From JADHUC01 sp964617665 (GTDB taxonomy: Bacteria; Planctomycetota; Planctomycetia; Pirellulales; Pirellulaceae): 24,487 nucleotides of DNA. Below are positions 1 to 6,374 of this stretch, piece by piece. The DNA is taken from NCBI GenBank assembly GCA_964617665.1, contig CAZUAH010000180.1:1-24487 (forward strand), given 5' to 3'. The position numbers were made by a program, and so were the translations under genes. Each line of letters opens with the position of its first letter. Position 1 is the first letter of the stretch. A model generated the notes under the pieces. It did no database searches. It saw only the letters and a program-made list of their open reading frames with translations, and was not told where the DNA came from.

Positions 1-1304
1 TCGCTACACTTCAGATAGACCGTCGTACGCCAGTTCGTCTGCCAGCCTTGGCGAGGCGAGTATGCGCCGAGTGCCTCGAACAATTCGGGAGAATCCGCCT
101 TCGACTTGCGCCACACGACTTTGCCCGTTTTCGCGTCGAGACAGGTAAGATAGGTCCCGAACCGGAAGCCGAAGATACGTCCGTTCTTCATGCAGACAGC
201 GCGAGAGTCCATCGGATCGTCCTCGTGATAGTGCCACAGGACCTTTCCCGTCGTCGGGTCCATAGCCACCAGGTTGCGTCCGAATCCCCAGGGATGCTCG
301 GGCTGGTTGTAGCCCTCCGATACGCCGGTCCAAGGCCAACCGTGGGCCTTGCGTTTCCACCGCATCGTTTCGTCCTTCGGCTCGGCGTTCCCGATAAGAG
401 CGTACAGAACTCCGTCGTCCAGCGCCATCCATTTCCAGAATGTGCCTCCCGCCACATCGACCGGCGGAACGATCTCGCCTTTTGTTTTGCCCGTCGCGGT
501 GTCGATCAGCTTGCAGGACTTGTCGTCCCCAACGTAAAGCGTATCCGTTGTCGCGATCATGGTGTTGCGGTGGACCATAAGGCCTTCCGGCAGAGGCCGC
601 TTCCACAAGATCGTCCCATTGAATCCGCTGAAGGCCACCAGCGTGTTCAGAAACGGTTCTTCGCGTTCGTGCCAGGCTACATGTCCAAATGCCTTGAACA
701 CGCGACCGGCGGCTGCGACGGTTAGTTGCGGAGCAGGGCCGTAACGTGGGTCGGCAAGGAACTGCGTCATGTACGGGGCGCGGATCAGACTGTCTTCCGA
801 GACAGGATTGTTGTCCGGTCCGTGATAAGCGTGCGTCCAACCGTCCGTCCCGTCAGGCCAAGGCTTGACTAGTTCTCGCTCCCCGAGCAAGGCTCGACCT
901 CCAGGACGCAGGACTCGCAGTGCTTCGCGCTCGGACAGACTTCCCCCATCTCCGATCGCGATTACCGCGTCTGCCACGTTACTGGCCAAGTGAAGTTGGC
1001 TTGAGACGCCTTGGTCGATCTGTAGACGTGTCGCGTCCAGCCCAGCCGCATCCGCGGCTCGCCGAGCGCGTTCCACATGTTCGGCATCGGGCAACTGTAC
1101 GTAAACCAGCAGTTCGCTTTCGCGAGCCAACCGCAGTGCTAGACGATAACTCGACTCGCCCACGACAACACAAATGCCACGTTCTAGCTCCAACTTGTCG
1201 AGCAGATCCGCGGCCGTATCGTTAGCAAATGCCGACTTGGTGAACAGCGCACCAAGAATGACCGCAAGAAACAAATGAAACTTGAGGCGTCTTGTCCGAT
1301 GCAT
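1..1304 (-). CDS. Secreted PQQ-propeller protein with methyltransferase-like N-terminal domain (5' part; runs off left edge)
   Basis: The frame is open from ATG at 1304 to the left edge with no stop, giving 434 residues without the C-terminus. The start is supported by AAAGGAGA 8 bases upstream. Residues 1-28 form a signal peptide (basic start, hydrophobic core, AFA end). Residues about 30-150 resemble a degenerate Rossmann/SAM-methyltransferase fold: GICVVVGESS at the usual glycine-loop position, a later AVIAIGDGGSL strand, and EALRVLRPGG, the usual methyltransferase 'RVLkPGG' turn. Next comes W-P-D-G-T-D-GWTHAYHGPDNNPVS, which opens the PQQ/BamB-like propeller in many planctomycete proteins. 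Blade motifs follow (GRVFKAFG, GTILWKRPLP, TGKVLWHYHE, TGKVVWRKSK). It is probably extracytoplasmic. The family is common in planctomycetes and its function is unknown; catalysis by the N-domain is doubtful for an exported protein. Confidence 0.88.
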   Translation of the reverse strand, partial: MHRTRRLKFHLFLAVILGALFTKSAFANDTAADLLDKLELERGICVVVGESSYRLALRLARESELLVYVQLPDAEHVERARRAADAAGLDATRLQIDQGVSSQLHLASNVADAVIAIGDGGSLSEREALRVLRPGGRALLGERELVKPWPDGTDGWTHAYHGPDNNPVSEDSLIRAPYMTQFLADPRYGPAPQLTVAAAGRVFKAFGHVAWHEREEPFLNTLVAFSGFNGTILWKRPLPEGLMVHRNTMIATTDTLYVGDDKSCKLIDTATGKTKGEIVPPVDVAGGTFWKWMALDDGVLYALIGNAEPKDETMRWKRKAHGWPWTGVSEGYNQPEHPWGFGRNLVAMDPTTGKVLWHYHEDDPMDSRAVCMKNGRIFGFRFGTYLTCLDAKTGKVVWRKSKADSPELFEALGAYSPRQGWQTNWRTTVYLKCS

Positions 1305-1395
1305 TGAGAGTCTCCTTTGGCACCTATTGTCGCGGAAAACCTCCGGCCCAGCCGGCTGACTCACAGAGTCTGACAGTTCCGGGAGTGTCTGAAGA

Positions 1396-1440
1396 AGTCT
1401 CCGTATCGGGAGCTGCTCCAAGCTCAGCGTAACGGAGACT
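1396..1440. repeat. Inverted repeat upstream of the TnpA remnant
   Basis: AGTCTCCGT at 1396-1404 is the exact reverse complement of ACGGAGACT at 1432-1440, with a 27-base loop that itself holds GGAG...CTCC. It ends 7 bases before the open frame of the transposase remnant. IS200/IS605 elements carry hairpins near their ends, so this could be a left-end hairpin. That is inference, and a chance hairpin is possible. Confidence 0.35.
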
Positions 1441-1447
1441 CGCGTGA

Positions 1448-1726
1448 ACGACAACGAAAGCCAGACCCACACGAAACGCGTACTGTGTCTACCACATTGT
1501 GTTCCTTACGGAGTATCGCCGGAAGAGGTTGCCTCGGGAAAACCGTGAACATCTCGGCCAAGTGTTCTACGACTTGGCATGGCGACGTGAACGCGAAATC
1601 GCGGAGGGGCGGTTGCCGTCAAATGGCTGCGTGGCTCGCGCGAAGGGAGCTTCGGAACCCGCTGCTGTGAACATTTCTTTGAGGGATCGGTTCGAGCCTG
1701 GAAAACACGGGAAAACCCACGGATAG
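1448..1726 (+). pseudogene. Remnant of an IS200/IS605-family TnpA (Y1 transposase)
   Basis: The frame opens after TGA at 1445-1447 and has no ATG or convincing start. It reads ARPTRNAYCVYHIVFLTEYR, then RRKRLPRENREHLGQVFYDL and AWRREREIAEGRL. IS200-like TnpA proteins begin with a 'YHIVFxTKYRRK' strand, then 'LGxVFxxLAxxxExxIxEGHL', and then the metal-binding MPDHVHM. Here the match breaks exactly after EGRL, at about 1615, where HUH should follow. The frame then runs through unrelated sequence to TAG at 1724-1726. Neither the HUH motif nor the catalytic tyrosine is present, so this is a dead N-terminal fragment. Other Y1-type transposases such as RAYT proteins are the main alternative. Confidence 0.6.
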
Positions 1727-1794
1727 CAAGGCCGCCCCGCGGATGAGATTCCCTCCGCATCGAATATCCGTGGGTCGGCTTTGCCATCCGTGGG
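1716..1794. repeat. Imperfect inverted repeat with a third half-site
   Basis: The 19-base arm at 1716-1734 (CCCACGGATAGCAAGGCCG) matches the reverse complement of 1776-1794 at 17 of 19 bases. A third copy, TATCCGTGGG at 1765-1774, is an exact complement of 1716-1725, so the left arm can pair with either. It lies just past the TnpA remnant and overlaps the end of its open frame. It may be the right-end structure of the dead element or an independent palindromic repeat. Confidence 0.5.
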
Positions 1795-2257
1795 GCCTTA
1801 GACGTCGGTTCTTGCGGCTTGGATCAGCACGACCTTCTTCATGCTTTCGATTTGTGAGGGTGCCAGATGTTCACAGTAGCAGTTTCGGAACCTGTCTTTG
1901 ACACCGATAGCCTACCGAAGGCCATCGTCTGCGGCGTCGTGGCTCCACTTGATATCTGTGTGTGGTAGGTGGGCGAAGGGCGTTTGACAACACGTAGCGT
2001 GGCCGAACACGATGTGGCCCCCGAGTCCGTGCGGATCATCCTGTGCTGTCACGTGCCTTTGACTGCGTTAGCCCCGCCATTGGAAAACTCGCCGCAATCG
2101 TCGTTTTCGGAATATTCGTCACAGTTTAGTCCAGTGGCTGACGATATTGAGCGTGAGGTACTCTGGGCAGCGCTACTACGAGGCTCCGTTGCCTTGACAC
2201 CTCTCACGTTCCTTCTGCGCAGGCATGTAGTTTTGTTGGTCACGTTCGGAAACCAGC
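1795..2257. other. Non-coding stretch without a recognisable gene
   Basis: No frame here has a plausible start, ribosome-binding site and familiar protein sequence. The longest frames read through into or across the 2258 gene and look like chance. The region must contain the promoter of the 2258 gene, but I could not pick out a clear -35/-10 pair. Confidence 0.4.
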
Positions 2258-2767
2258 ATGAAACTAACGACTCGGCAATCCCTTATCTTGTCGTGTGCTC
2301 TGTTCGCCGCTTCCCTGTCAGTGTCGCAGGCCGAAGCGCAGCCTCCCGGGTGGACGACCATTCGCGCCCCGAATACCGACGCGTCGATCAAGCACGATGA
2401 AACCAACGGCGACCAAGTCTTTCGGCCCCAGCGATGGTGGGTGGTTTCCGGTAGGCGTAGAGGTGCAACGGTCACCTTCGCGACTGACCAAGCCTTCACG
2501 CACGTTCAGGACGCTTCGTACAAACGTGACGCACACCTCGACTTGAGGATTGGTTCCTCGTCCCGGTCCGCGCGATGGCGGGTGACCGTCGCGTCCGATC
2601 AAACGAACCACGCGACATCGGACGAGAACGCAATCGTGCAAGCCGAGTGCGACCGGGCAGGTTGGGCAAGATTGGACCTGACCGTAACCTTCGTTACGGA
2701 TGACCAAGATAGCCTGGCACAGGGCGACTACATACTGAACGTCACCGGAACAGTGACGGCCAATTGA
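2258..2767 (+). CDS. Small secreted beta-rich protein, function unknown
   Basis: This is a 169-residue protein with a clear signal peptide: KLTTRQ, a hydrophobic core to about residue 22, and cleavage probably after SQAEA or nearby. The mature part has short alternating strands (ATVTFATD, ARWRVTVASD, LDLTVTFVTD) and ends in YILNVTGTVTAN. That ending resembles the C-terminal strand of fimbrial or pilus-like beta sandwiches, in which a terminal 'TxTGTIxAN' completes the fold. I cannot name a family. Two cysteines or fewer, no membrane helix and no lipobox are seen. The ribosome-binding site is weak (CGGAAA about 6 bases before ATG). It is separated from the sulfatase by 265 bases, so the two are not obviously co-transcribed. 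Confidence 0.7.
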   Translation: MKLTTRQSLILSCALFAASLSVSQAEAQPPGWTTIRAPNTDASIKHDETNGDQVFRPQRWWVVSGRRRGATVTFATDQAFTHVQDASYKRDAHLDLRIGSSSRSARWRVTVASDQTNHATSDENAIVQAECDRAGWARLDLTVTFVTDDQDSLAQGDYILNVTGTVTAN

Positions 2768-3032
2768 CACCACATCTCCCCATCTCCACCGCCAGTCCCC
2801 GCGCCGGGTTTCTCTCCTCGAGCTAATTCACCTCGTCTTGATGCCCGCGCACTATCGTGCGCTTGGCCGGGTGCGAAAGAGCAGTGCCCTGGCCAGTTAG
2901 CCGAGAACACTTTTCGCCCCCTTCCGAAGATGGCGACGGGAAAGCCCGGCGTCGTGCGTTGTGTGCATCACGGTGGTGTAGTACATTCGCTGAGTGATTC
3001 GCTGTCACTGATTAATGCCAAGGAGTAACACC

Positions 3033-4931
3033 ATGTGTATCACGTTCCGACAGTCAATAACGCTGTTAGCACTTGTTGCGGCAGTAGTTATATCTTTACC
3101 CTGCTCGTCGTCTTTGGCCGGTGATCGGCCAAATATCCTATGGTTAAGCTGCGAGGATATAAGTCCGCATCTGGGATGCTATGGCGATCCGCAGGCTACG
3201 ACACCCGTGCTAGACCAGCTTGCCAAGGAAGGCATGTTGTACAAGAACGCGTGCGTCACTGCCGGTGTGTGTGCGCCCTGTCGTTCTTCTATTATCACCG
3301 GAATGTATCAAACGACACTGGGCACACATCACATGCGGTGCAAGGCTCGATTGCCGGACCACGTGAAGCTGTTCCCGCAGTATCTGCGTGAAGCCGGCTA
3401 CTACTGCACCAACAACTCCAAGACCGACTACCAGTTGGCCAGCATTCCAAAGGAAACGTGGGACGAATCGAGCGGCAAGGCCCACTGGCGGAGGCGGAAC
3501 GATGAGGATCATCCGTTCTTCGCCGTTTTCAACTACACAGGCTGCCACGAAAGCGGCATCGCGAGTACCAGCAAGTATGAAAGTGTGACCAAAGGACTGC
3601 CCGAAAGTCACTTGCACGATGCCGACCGCTTGACGCTACCGCCGTACTATCCGGACACGCCAGTCGTGCGCGAAGACTGGAAACGCTACTACGATGTGAT
3701 TTCGGCTATGGACCGGTGGGCGGGTGGCATTCTCGAGCAACTAAAAGAGGACGGTTTGGCGGAAGATACCATCGTCTTTTTCTGGTCCGATCACGGCGTT
3801 GGACTTCCGCGTGGCAAGAGATGGTTGTACGACTCGGGCATGCACGTCCCGCTGATCGTGCGAATTCCCGAAAAGTTGCGGCAAGGCGGTCAAGGAAAGC
3901 CTGGAACGGTCACAGCCGAATTGGTCAGCCTGATCGACTTGGCTCCGACCATGTTGAATCTGTCAGGAATCGAAATCCCGGGGCACATGCAGGGCCGAGC
4001 CTTTCTGGGCGATAAACTGACGCCGCCGCGTCAATTTGTCTACGGGGCGCGAGACCGTATGGACGAGCGTTACGACATCATCCGCGCGGTGCGAAACGAG
4101 CGGTGCAAGTACATACGCAACTACGAACCATTCAAGACTTACTACCAGTACATGAACACGCCCGAGAAAGGTGCCACGATGCGCGAAATTCGGCGTGTAC
4201 ACGCTGAAGGCGAACTGCCGCCGGACGCGCAACTGTTCATGGCACCGACCAAGTCCGTCGAGGAACTGTACGATTTGCGGAACGATCCCCACGAACTGCG
4301 CAATCTAGCCGATTCGGCGACCCACCAGGAGATCTTGACGCGGATGCGCGAGGCGCATCTGAACTGGGTATTGGAAACGAAAGACCTAGGCCTGATGCCC
4401 GAGCCGGAAATCGTCGGGCGTGAACGCCATCTAGGCAGCCGCTTTGATATCCTGAGGCAGACGGGCGGTGAGACCCTGATGCAGCGACTCCGCGATTCGG
4501 CATCGTTGGCTCTGCAAGGCAAGGAAGCTCTGCCGCAACTGGTGAACGCCTTGTTGGATGAAGACGCAGCGGTGCGTTACTGGGGTGCCATCGGTCTCGG
4601 GAATCTGGGCGATGACGCCGCTGTGGCAAAGGCTGAATTATTTTCACATTTGAAGGACGCTTCACCCAGCGTGCGAATTGCGGCGGCCAGGGCACTGTGC
4701 AAAATCGGTATGGAGGACAAGGCCTTGCCCGTCCTGATCGATGAACTGGGCAGTGATCGCGAATGGGTCCGGCTGAACGCCGCCATCGTGCTGGACGGCA
4801 TCGGTGAAAAGGCACGTCCGGCTATTCCCGCGCTGAAAGAAGCATTGAAGGACAAACAGAATAAATACGTCGTCCGCGTCGCAAACCGTGCTCTGAACGT
4901 GATGTTGGGGACGAACAACGTGGTCAGGTAG
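3033..4931 (+). CDS. Secreted sulfatase (alkaline phosphatase superfamily) with C-terminal HEAT repeats
   Basis: This is an arylsulfatase-type hydrolase of sulfate esters or N-sulfates. ATG 3033 is chosen because AAGGAG lies 7 bases before it; an in-frame ATG at 3015 would put that site inside the gene. The product has 632 residues. A signal peptide ends near SSLAG at about residue 29. Metal ligands are expected around NILWLSCEDISPHLGCYGD. The catalytic motif is CAPCR-SSIITG, in which Cys80 is the residue a formylglycine-generating enzyme would oxidise; the usual serine is replaced by cysteine (C83), which also occurs in some sulfatases. FFWSDHG (D253, H254) is the second metal-site segment. 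From about residue 470 onward, helical repeats with DEDAAVRYWGAIGLGNLG and SPSVRIAAARALCKIG mark HEAT repeats, probably for binding. It resembles heparan-N-sulfatase-like planctomycete enzymes acting on sulfated polysaccharide, but the substrate is unknown. Confidence 0.93.
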   Translation: MCITFRQSITLLALVAAVVISLPCSSSLAGDRPNILWLSCEDISPHLGCYGDPQATTPVLDQLAKEGMLYKNACVTAGVCAPCRSSIITGMYQTTLGTHHMRCKARLPDHVKLFPQYLREAGYYCTNNSKTDYQLASIPKETWDESSGKAHWRRRNDEDHPFFAVFNYTGCHESGIASTSKYESVTKGLPESHLHDADRLTLPPYYPDTPVVREDWKRYYDVISAMDRWAGGILEQLKEDGLAEDTIVFFWSDHGVGLPRGKRWLYDSGMHVPLIVRIPEKLRQGGQGKPGTVTAELVSLIDLAPTMLNLSGIEIPGHMQGRAFLGDKLTPPRQFVYGARDRMDERYDIIRAVRNERCKYIRNYEPFKTYYQYMNTPEKGATMREIRRVHAEGELPPDAQLFMAPTKSVEELYDLRNDPHELRNLADSATHQEILTRMREAHLNWVLETKDLGLMPEPEIVGRERHLGSRFDILRQTGGETLMQRLRDSASLALQGKEALPQLVNALLDEDAAVRYWGAIGLGNLGDDAAVAKAELFSHLKDASPSVRIAAARALCKIGMEDKALPVLIDELGSDREWVRLNAAIVLDGIGEKARPAIPALKEALKDKQNKYVVRVANRALNVMLGTNNVVR

Positions 4932-4973
4932 TGCCCAGGCAGCGAAGGGCAGAGAGAAACGATAAACTTCGTC

Positions 4974-5037
4974 GGGAGGGCGAAGCTCCTGCTGAGCCGT
5001 TGATGTGAGCGCGGCTCGGCGGGAGCGCCGCCCTCCC
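4974..5037. repeat. Palindromic intergenic repeat after the sulfatase gene
   Basis: GGGAGGGCG at 4974 and CGCCCTCCC ending at 5037 are complementary. Inside them GCTCC/GGAGC and GAGCCG/CGGCTC also pair, giving a long imperfect stem around a 12-base loop. It begins 43 bases after the sulfatase stop. There is no T-tract, so it is not a classic intrinsic terminator, although a stem of this size could protect the 3' end of the transcript. It resembles a REP-type element dispersed between genes, but the copy number cannot be judged from this window. Confidence 0.6.
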
Positions 5038-5092
5038 AAATCACACGCAACCTGCCAACACGCCTAAGTGTTGGTCTGAGAGGTTCTTTTCC

Positions 5093-5506
5093 GTGAACTG
5101 GGGATATGTGCTTGGCGGCATCGGCCTGTCCGTCGTGACGTTCGTCGTCAGCATCGTTGTGCTGGCATTCGTCCTAGTGAAACTGCCAGCGACCTTCTTT
5201 TTGGACAGCCACAATCGCGACTTGTGGATCGACCATCATCCGGTTTTGCGGTGGTCAGGAATCGTCCTGAAGAATCTGGCGGCCATCGGCTTGATTGTCT
5301 TGGGGATCGTGCTTTGTTTTCTGCCCGGCCAGGGTATTCTGACGATCCTAATCGGCTTGGCGCTTCTGGACTTTCCGGGCAAGAGGCGGTTGGAACGAGC
5401 AATCCTGCGCAGGCCGGGCATATTCGATCGAGTCAATCGTCTGCGCAGCCGATTCGGCAGGCCGCCTCTGATCGTCGAAGAACCGAGGCATCCGGAGGAC
5501 TCGTAA
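5093..5506 (+). CDS. PGPGW-like small integral membrane protein
   Basis: This 137-residue protein starts at GTG 5093, with GAGAGG about 9 bases upstream. Two strong hydrophobic stretches are visible: residues 5-30 (GGIGLSVVTFVVSIVVLAFV) and 60-92 (LAAIGLIVLGIVLCFLPGQG, then ILTILIGLALLDFPG). The second holds the FLPGQG...IGLALL pattern of the PGPGW putative transmembrane family, with Q in place of the second P-side residue. The C-terminus is basic and probably cytoplasmic (GKRRLERAILRRPG). Function is unknown. Its TAA stop overlaps a short ATG frame, and the small zinc-ribbon frame starts 6 bases later, so these may be co-transcribed. Confidence 0.75.
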   Translation: MNWGYVLGGIGLSVVTFVVSIVVLAFVLVKLPATFFLDSHNRDLWIDHHPVLRWSGIVLKNLAAIGLIVLGIVLCFLPGQGILTILIGLALLDFPGKRRLERAILRRPGIFDRVNRLRSRFGRPPLIVEEPRHPEDS

Positions 5507-5512
5507 TGCGGT

Positions 5513-5731
5513 GTGTCGCATCCGAAGCGGGACACGACTACATCGTGCCCTAGCAAAGCACCGTCCACCCCTTGCCCAAAATGCGGCAAAGGGGATCATC
5601 CTCGTACTAGAGTCTGTGCGCATTGTGGTGCAGAGTTAAAGAAGGCTGCACCAAAGAAGAAAGCCACACCAAAGAAAGAGTTGGCGGCAAAGGCCAACGT
5701 CGCTTTGTGGATTAGATGCATTGCCATATGA
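5513..5731 (+). CDS. Small zinc-ribbon protein with lysine-rich tail
   Basis: The frame encodes 72 residues from GTG 5513, with GGAGG at 5494-5498. That 14-base spacing is long, which weakens the start. The core is CPKCGKGDHPRTRVCAHCG: two CxxC knuckles 11 residues apart, a typical zinc-ribbon arrangement. A tail rich in lysine, alanine and proline follows (KKAAPKKKATPKKELAAK). This kind of basic tail is seen in small nucleic-acid-binding proteins, but no specific function can be assigned. The last residues (VALWIRCIAI) look like read-through into non-coding sequence, so the gene may be trimmed at its 3' end. Confidence 0.5.
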   Translation: MSHPKRDTTTSCPSKAPSTPCPKCGKGDHPRTRVCAHCGAELKKAAPKKKATPKKELAAKANVALWIRCIAI

Positions 5732-5893
5732 GATGAACTGGATTCGCACAGACCCACCCAACCCCCAACAAATTAGAACCGCATGAATCCCCAAAAACGC
5801 CGCCGGTTTAGGTTCAGCTTAAAGACGCTGATGATCGTGTTCGTGGTGGTTGGGTTTGGCTGTGCAAAATCCGAAAGAAATAGCCCTGACGCC

Positions 5894-5922
5894 TTGCCAA
5901 CTGACTCCACGCATGTTACAAA
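5894..5922 (+). promoter_or_regulatory. Candidate sigma70-type promoter of the blaI-like/M56 operon
   Basis: TTGCCA at 5894-5899 matches the -35 consensus at 5 of 6 positions. After a 17-base spacer, TACAAA at 5917-5922 is a moderate -10 (4 of 6). Transcription would start near 5929, about 30 bases before the repressor ATG. The -10 lies inside the first operator dyad, as expected for an autorepressed operon. Confidence 0.45.
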
Positions 5923-5943
5923 TAGTAACATTACATTCTGTAA
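5914..5943. promoter_or_regulatory. Two adjacent dyads, candidate BlaI/MecI-type operator
   Basis: TGTTAC (5914-5919) and GTAACA (5925-5930) form a perfect dyad with a 5-base spacer. Immediately after it, TTACA (5931-5935) and TGTAA (5939-5943) form a second perfect dyad with a 3-base spacer. BlaI and MecI repressors bind dyads built on TACA/TGTA half-sites, which both contain. The pair ends 15 bases before the repressor start and covers the candidate -10. Autorepression by the downstream gene product is the natural reading. Confidence 0.65.
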
Positions 5944-5958
5944 CGAAAGTTCGTCGTC

Positions 5959-6372
5959 ATGCCACGCAAGAAAAAAGTGCAGCTCAGTCCGCTGGAAGAC
6001 ATCGTGATGCAAGTCGTTTGGGAGCGAGAGCGTGTCACGGCTGAACAGATTCGCGTTCAACTCGCCCGCAGCCGTCCGATGAAAGATTCGACCGTGCGCA
6101 CGGTCCTTCGACGCCTGGAGGAGAAGGGCTACGTGAAGCACGCGACGGAAGGGCGGACGTATGTCTTTTCGCCTACGGTGGCTTCGCGGCGCGTGGCGAC
6201 TGACGCCGTGCGTGGAATCATTGATCGATTCTGCGACGGCTCGGTGGAAAACCTGCTGGTCGGCATGATTGACGACCAATTGATCACGCCCGAGAAGCTC
6301 AAACAGCTCGCTGCCCGCGTCGTCAAGGCCGAAGCGGCGGAGGCAGAGAAACGCCGCTCGAAAGGAGAATGA
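5959..6372 (+). CDS. BlaI/MecI/CopY-family winged-helix repressor
   Basis: This is a 137-residue transcription repressor of the penicillinase-repressor family, expected to act as a dimer in the cytoplasm. Residues 8-72 are the winged helix: LSPLEDIVMQVVWERERVT, then recognition-helix segment MKDSTVRTVLRRLEEKGYVK and a wing HATEGRTYVFSPTV. Residues 80-130 are the helical dimerisation tail. ENLL (N98-L99) lies where the staphylococcal proteins are cleaved at N-F by the activated peptidase, so a similar cleavage here is conceivable. The ribosome-binding site is weak. It is followed by the M56 peptidase gene: the repressor's TGA (6370-6372) lies 2 bases before the peptidase ATG. This is the classic blaI-blaR1 order. 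The signal need not be a beta-lactam, because most planctomycete pairs of this kind have unknown inducers. Confidence 0.92.
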   Translation: MPRKKKVQLSPLEDIVMQVVWERERVTAEQIRVQLARSRPMKDSTVRTVLRRLEEKGYVKHATEGRTYVFSPTVASRRVATDAVRGIIDRFCDGSVENLLVGMIDDQLITPEKLKQLAARVVKAEAAEAEKRRSKGE

Positions 6373-6374
6373 CC

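Larger units (their letters stand above)
5783..6007 (+). pseudogene. Probable remnant of a planctomycete membrane-protein gene
   Basis: The frame starts MNPQKRRRFRFSLKTLMIVF, then VVVGFG. A basic head, 'RFSLKTL' and one hydrophobic helix are the standard N-terminus of many planctomycete membrane proteins. After about residue 28 the sequence loses any pattern, runs through the promoter and operator of the repressor gene, and ends 49 bases inside that gene in another frame. I read it as the first 25-30 codons of a gene whose rest was deleted. Expression as a 74-residue peptide is possible but unlikely; no good ribosome-binding site is present. Confidence 0.4.

Noticed and set aside
48..725. Plus-strand open frame of 225 codons
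   Set aside because: Lies antisense to the PQQ-propeller gene, which has the signal peptide, ribosome-binding site and family motifs. The plus frame has none.
1798..1911. Minus-strand 37-codon frame ending SMKKVVLIQAARTDV
   Set aside because: It looks slightly protein-like, but there is no start with a ribosome-binding site and no family I can name. It could be the tail of a lost gene.
1969..2400. Plus-strand 143-codon frame across the start of the 2258 gene
   Set aside because: Overlaps the signal-peptide gene in another frame, with arginine- and serine-rich shadow composition and no motif.
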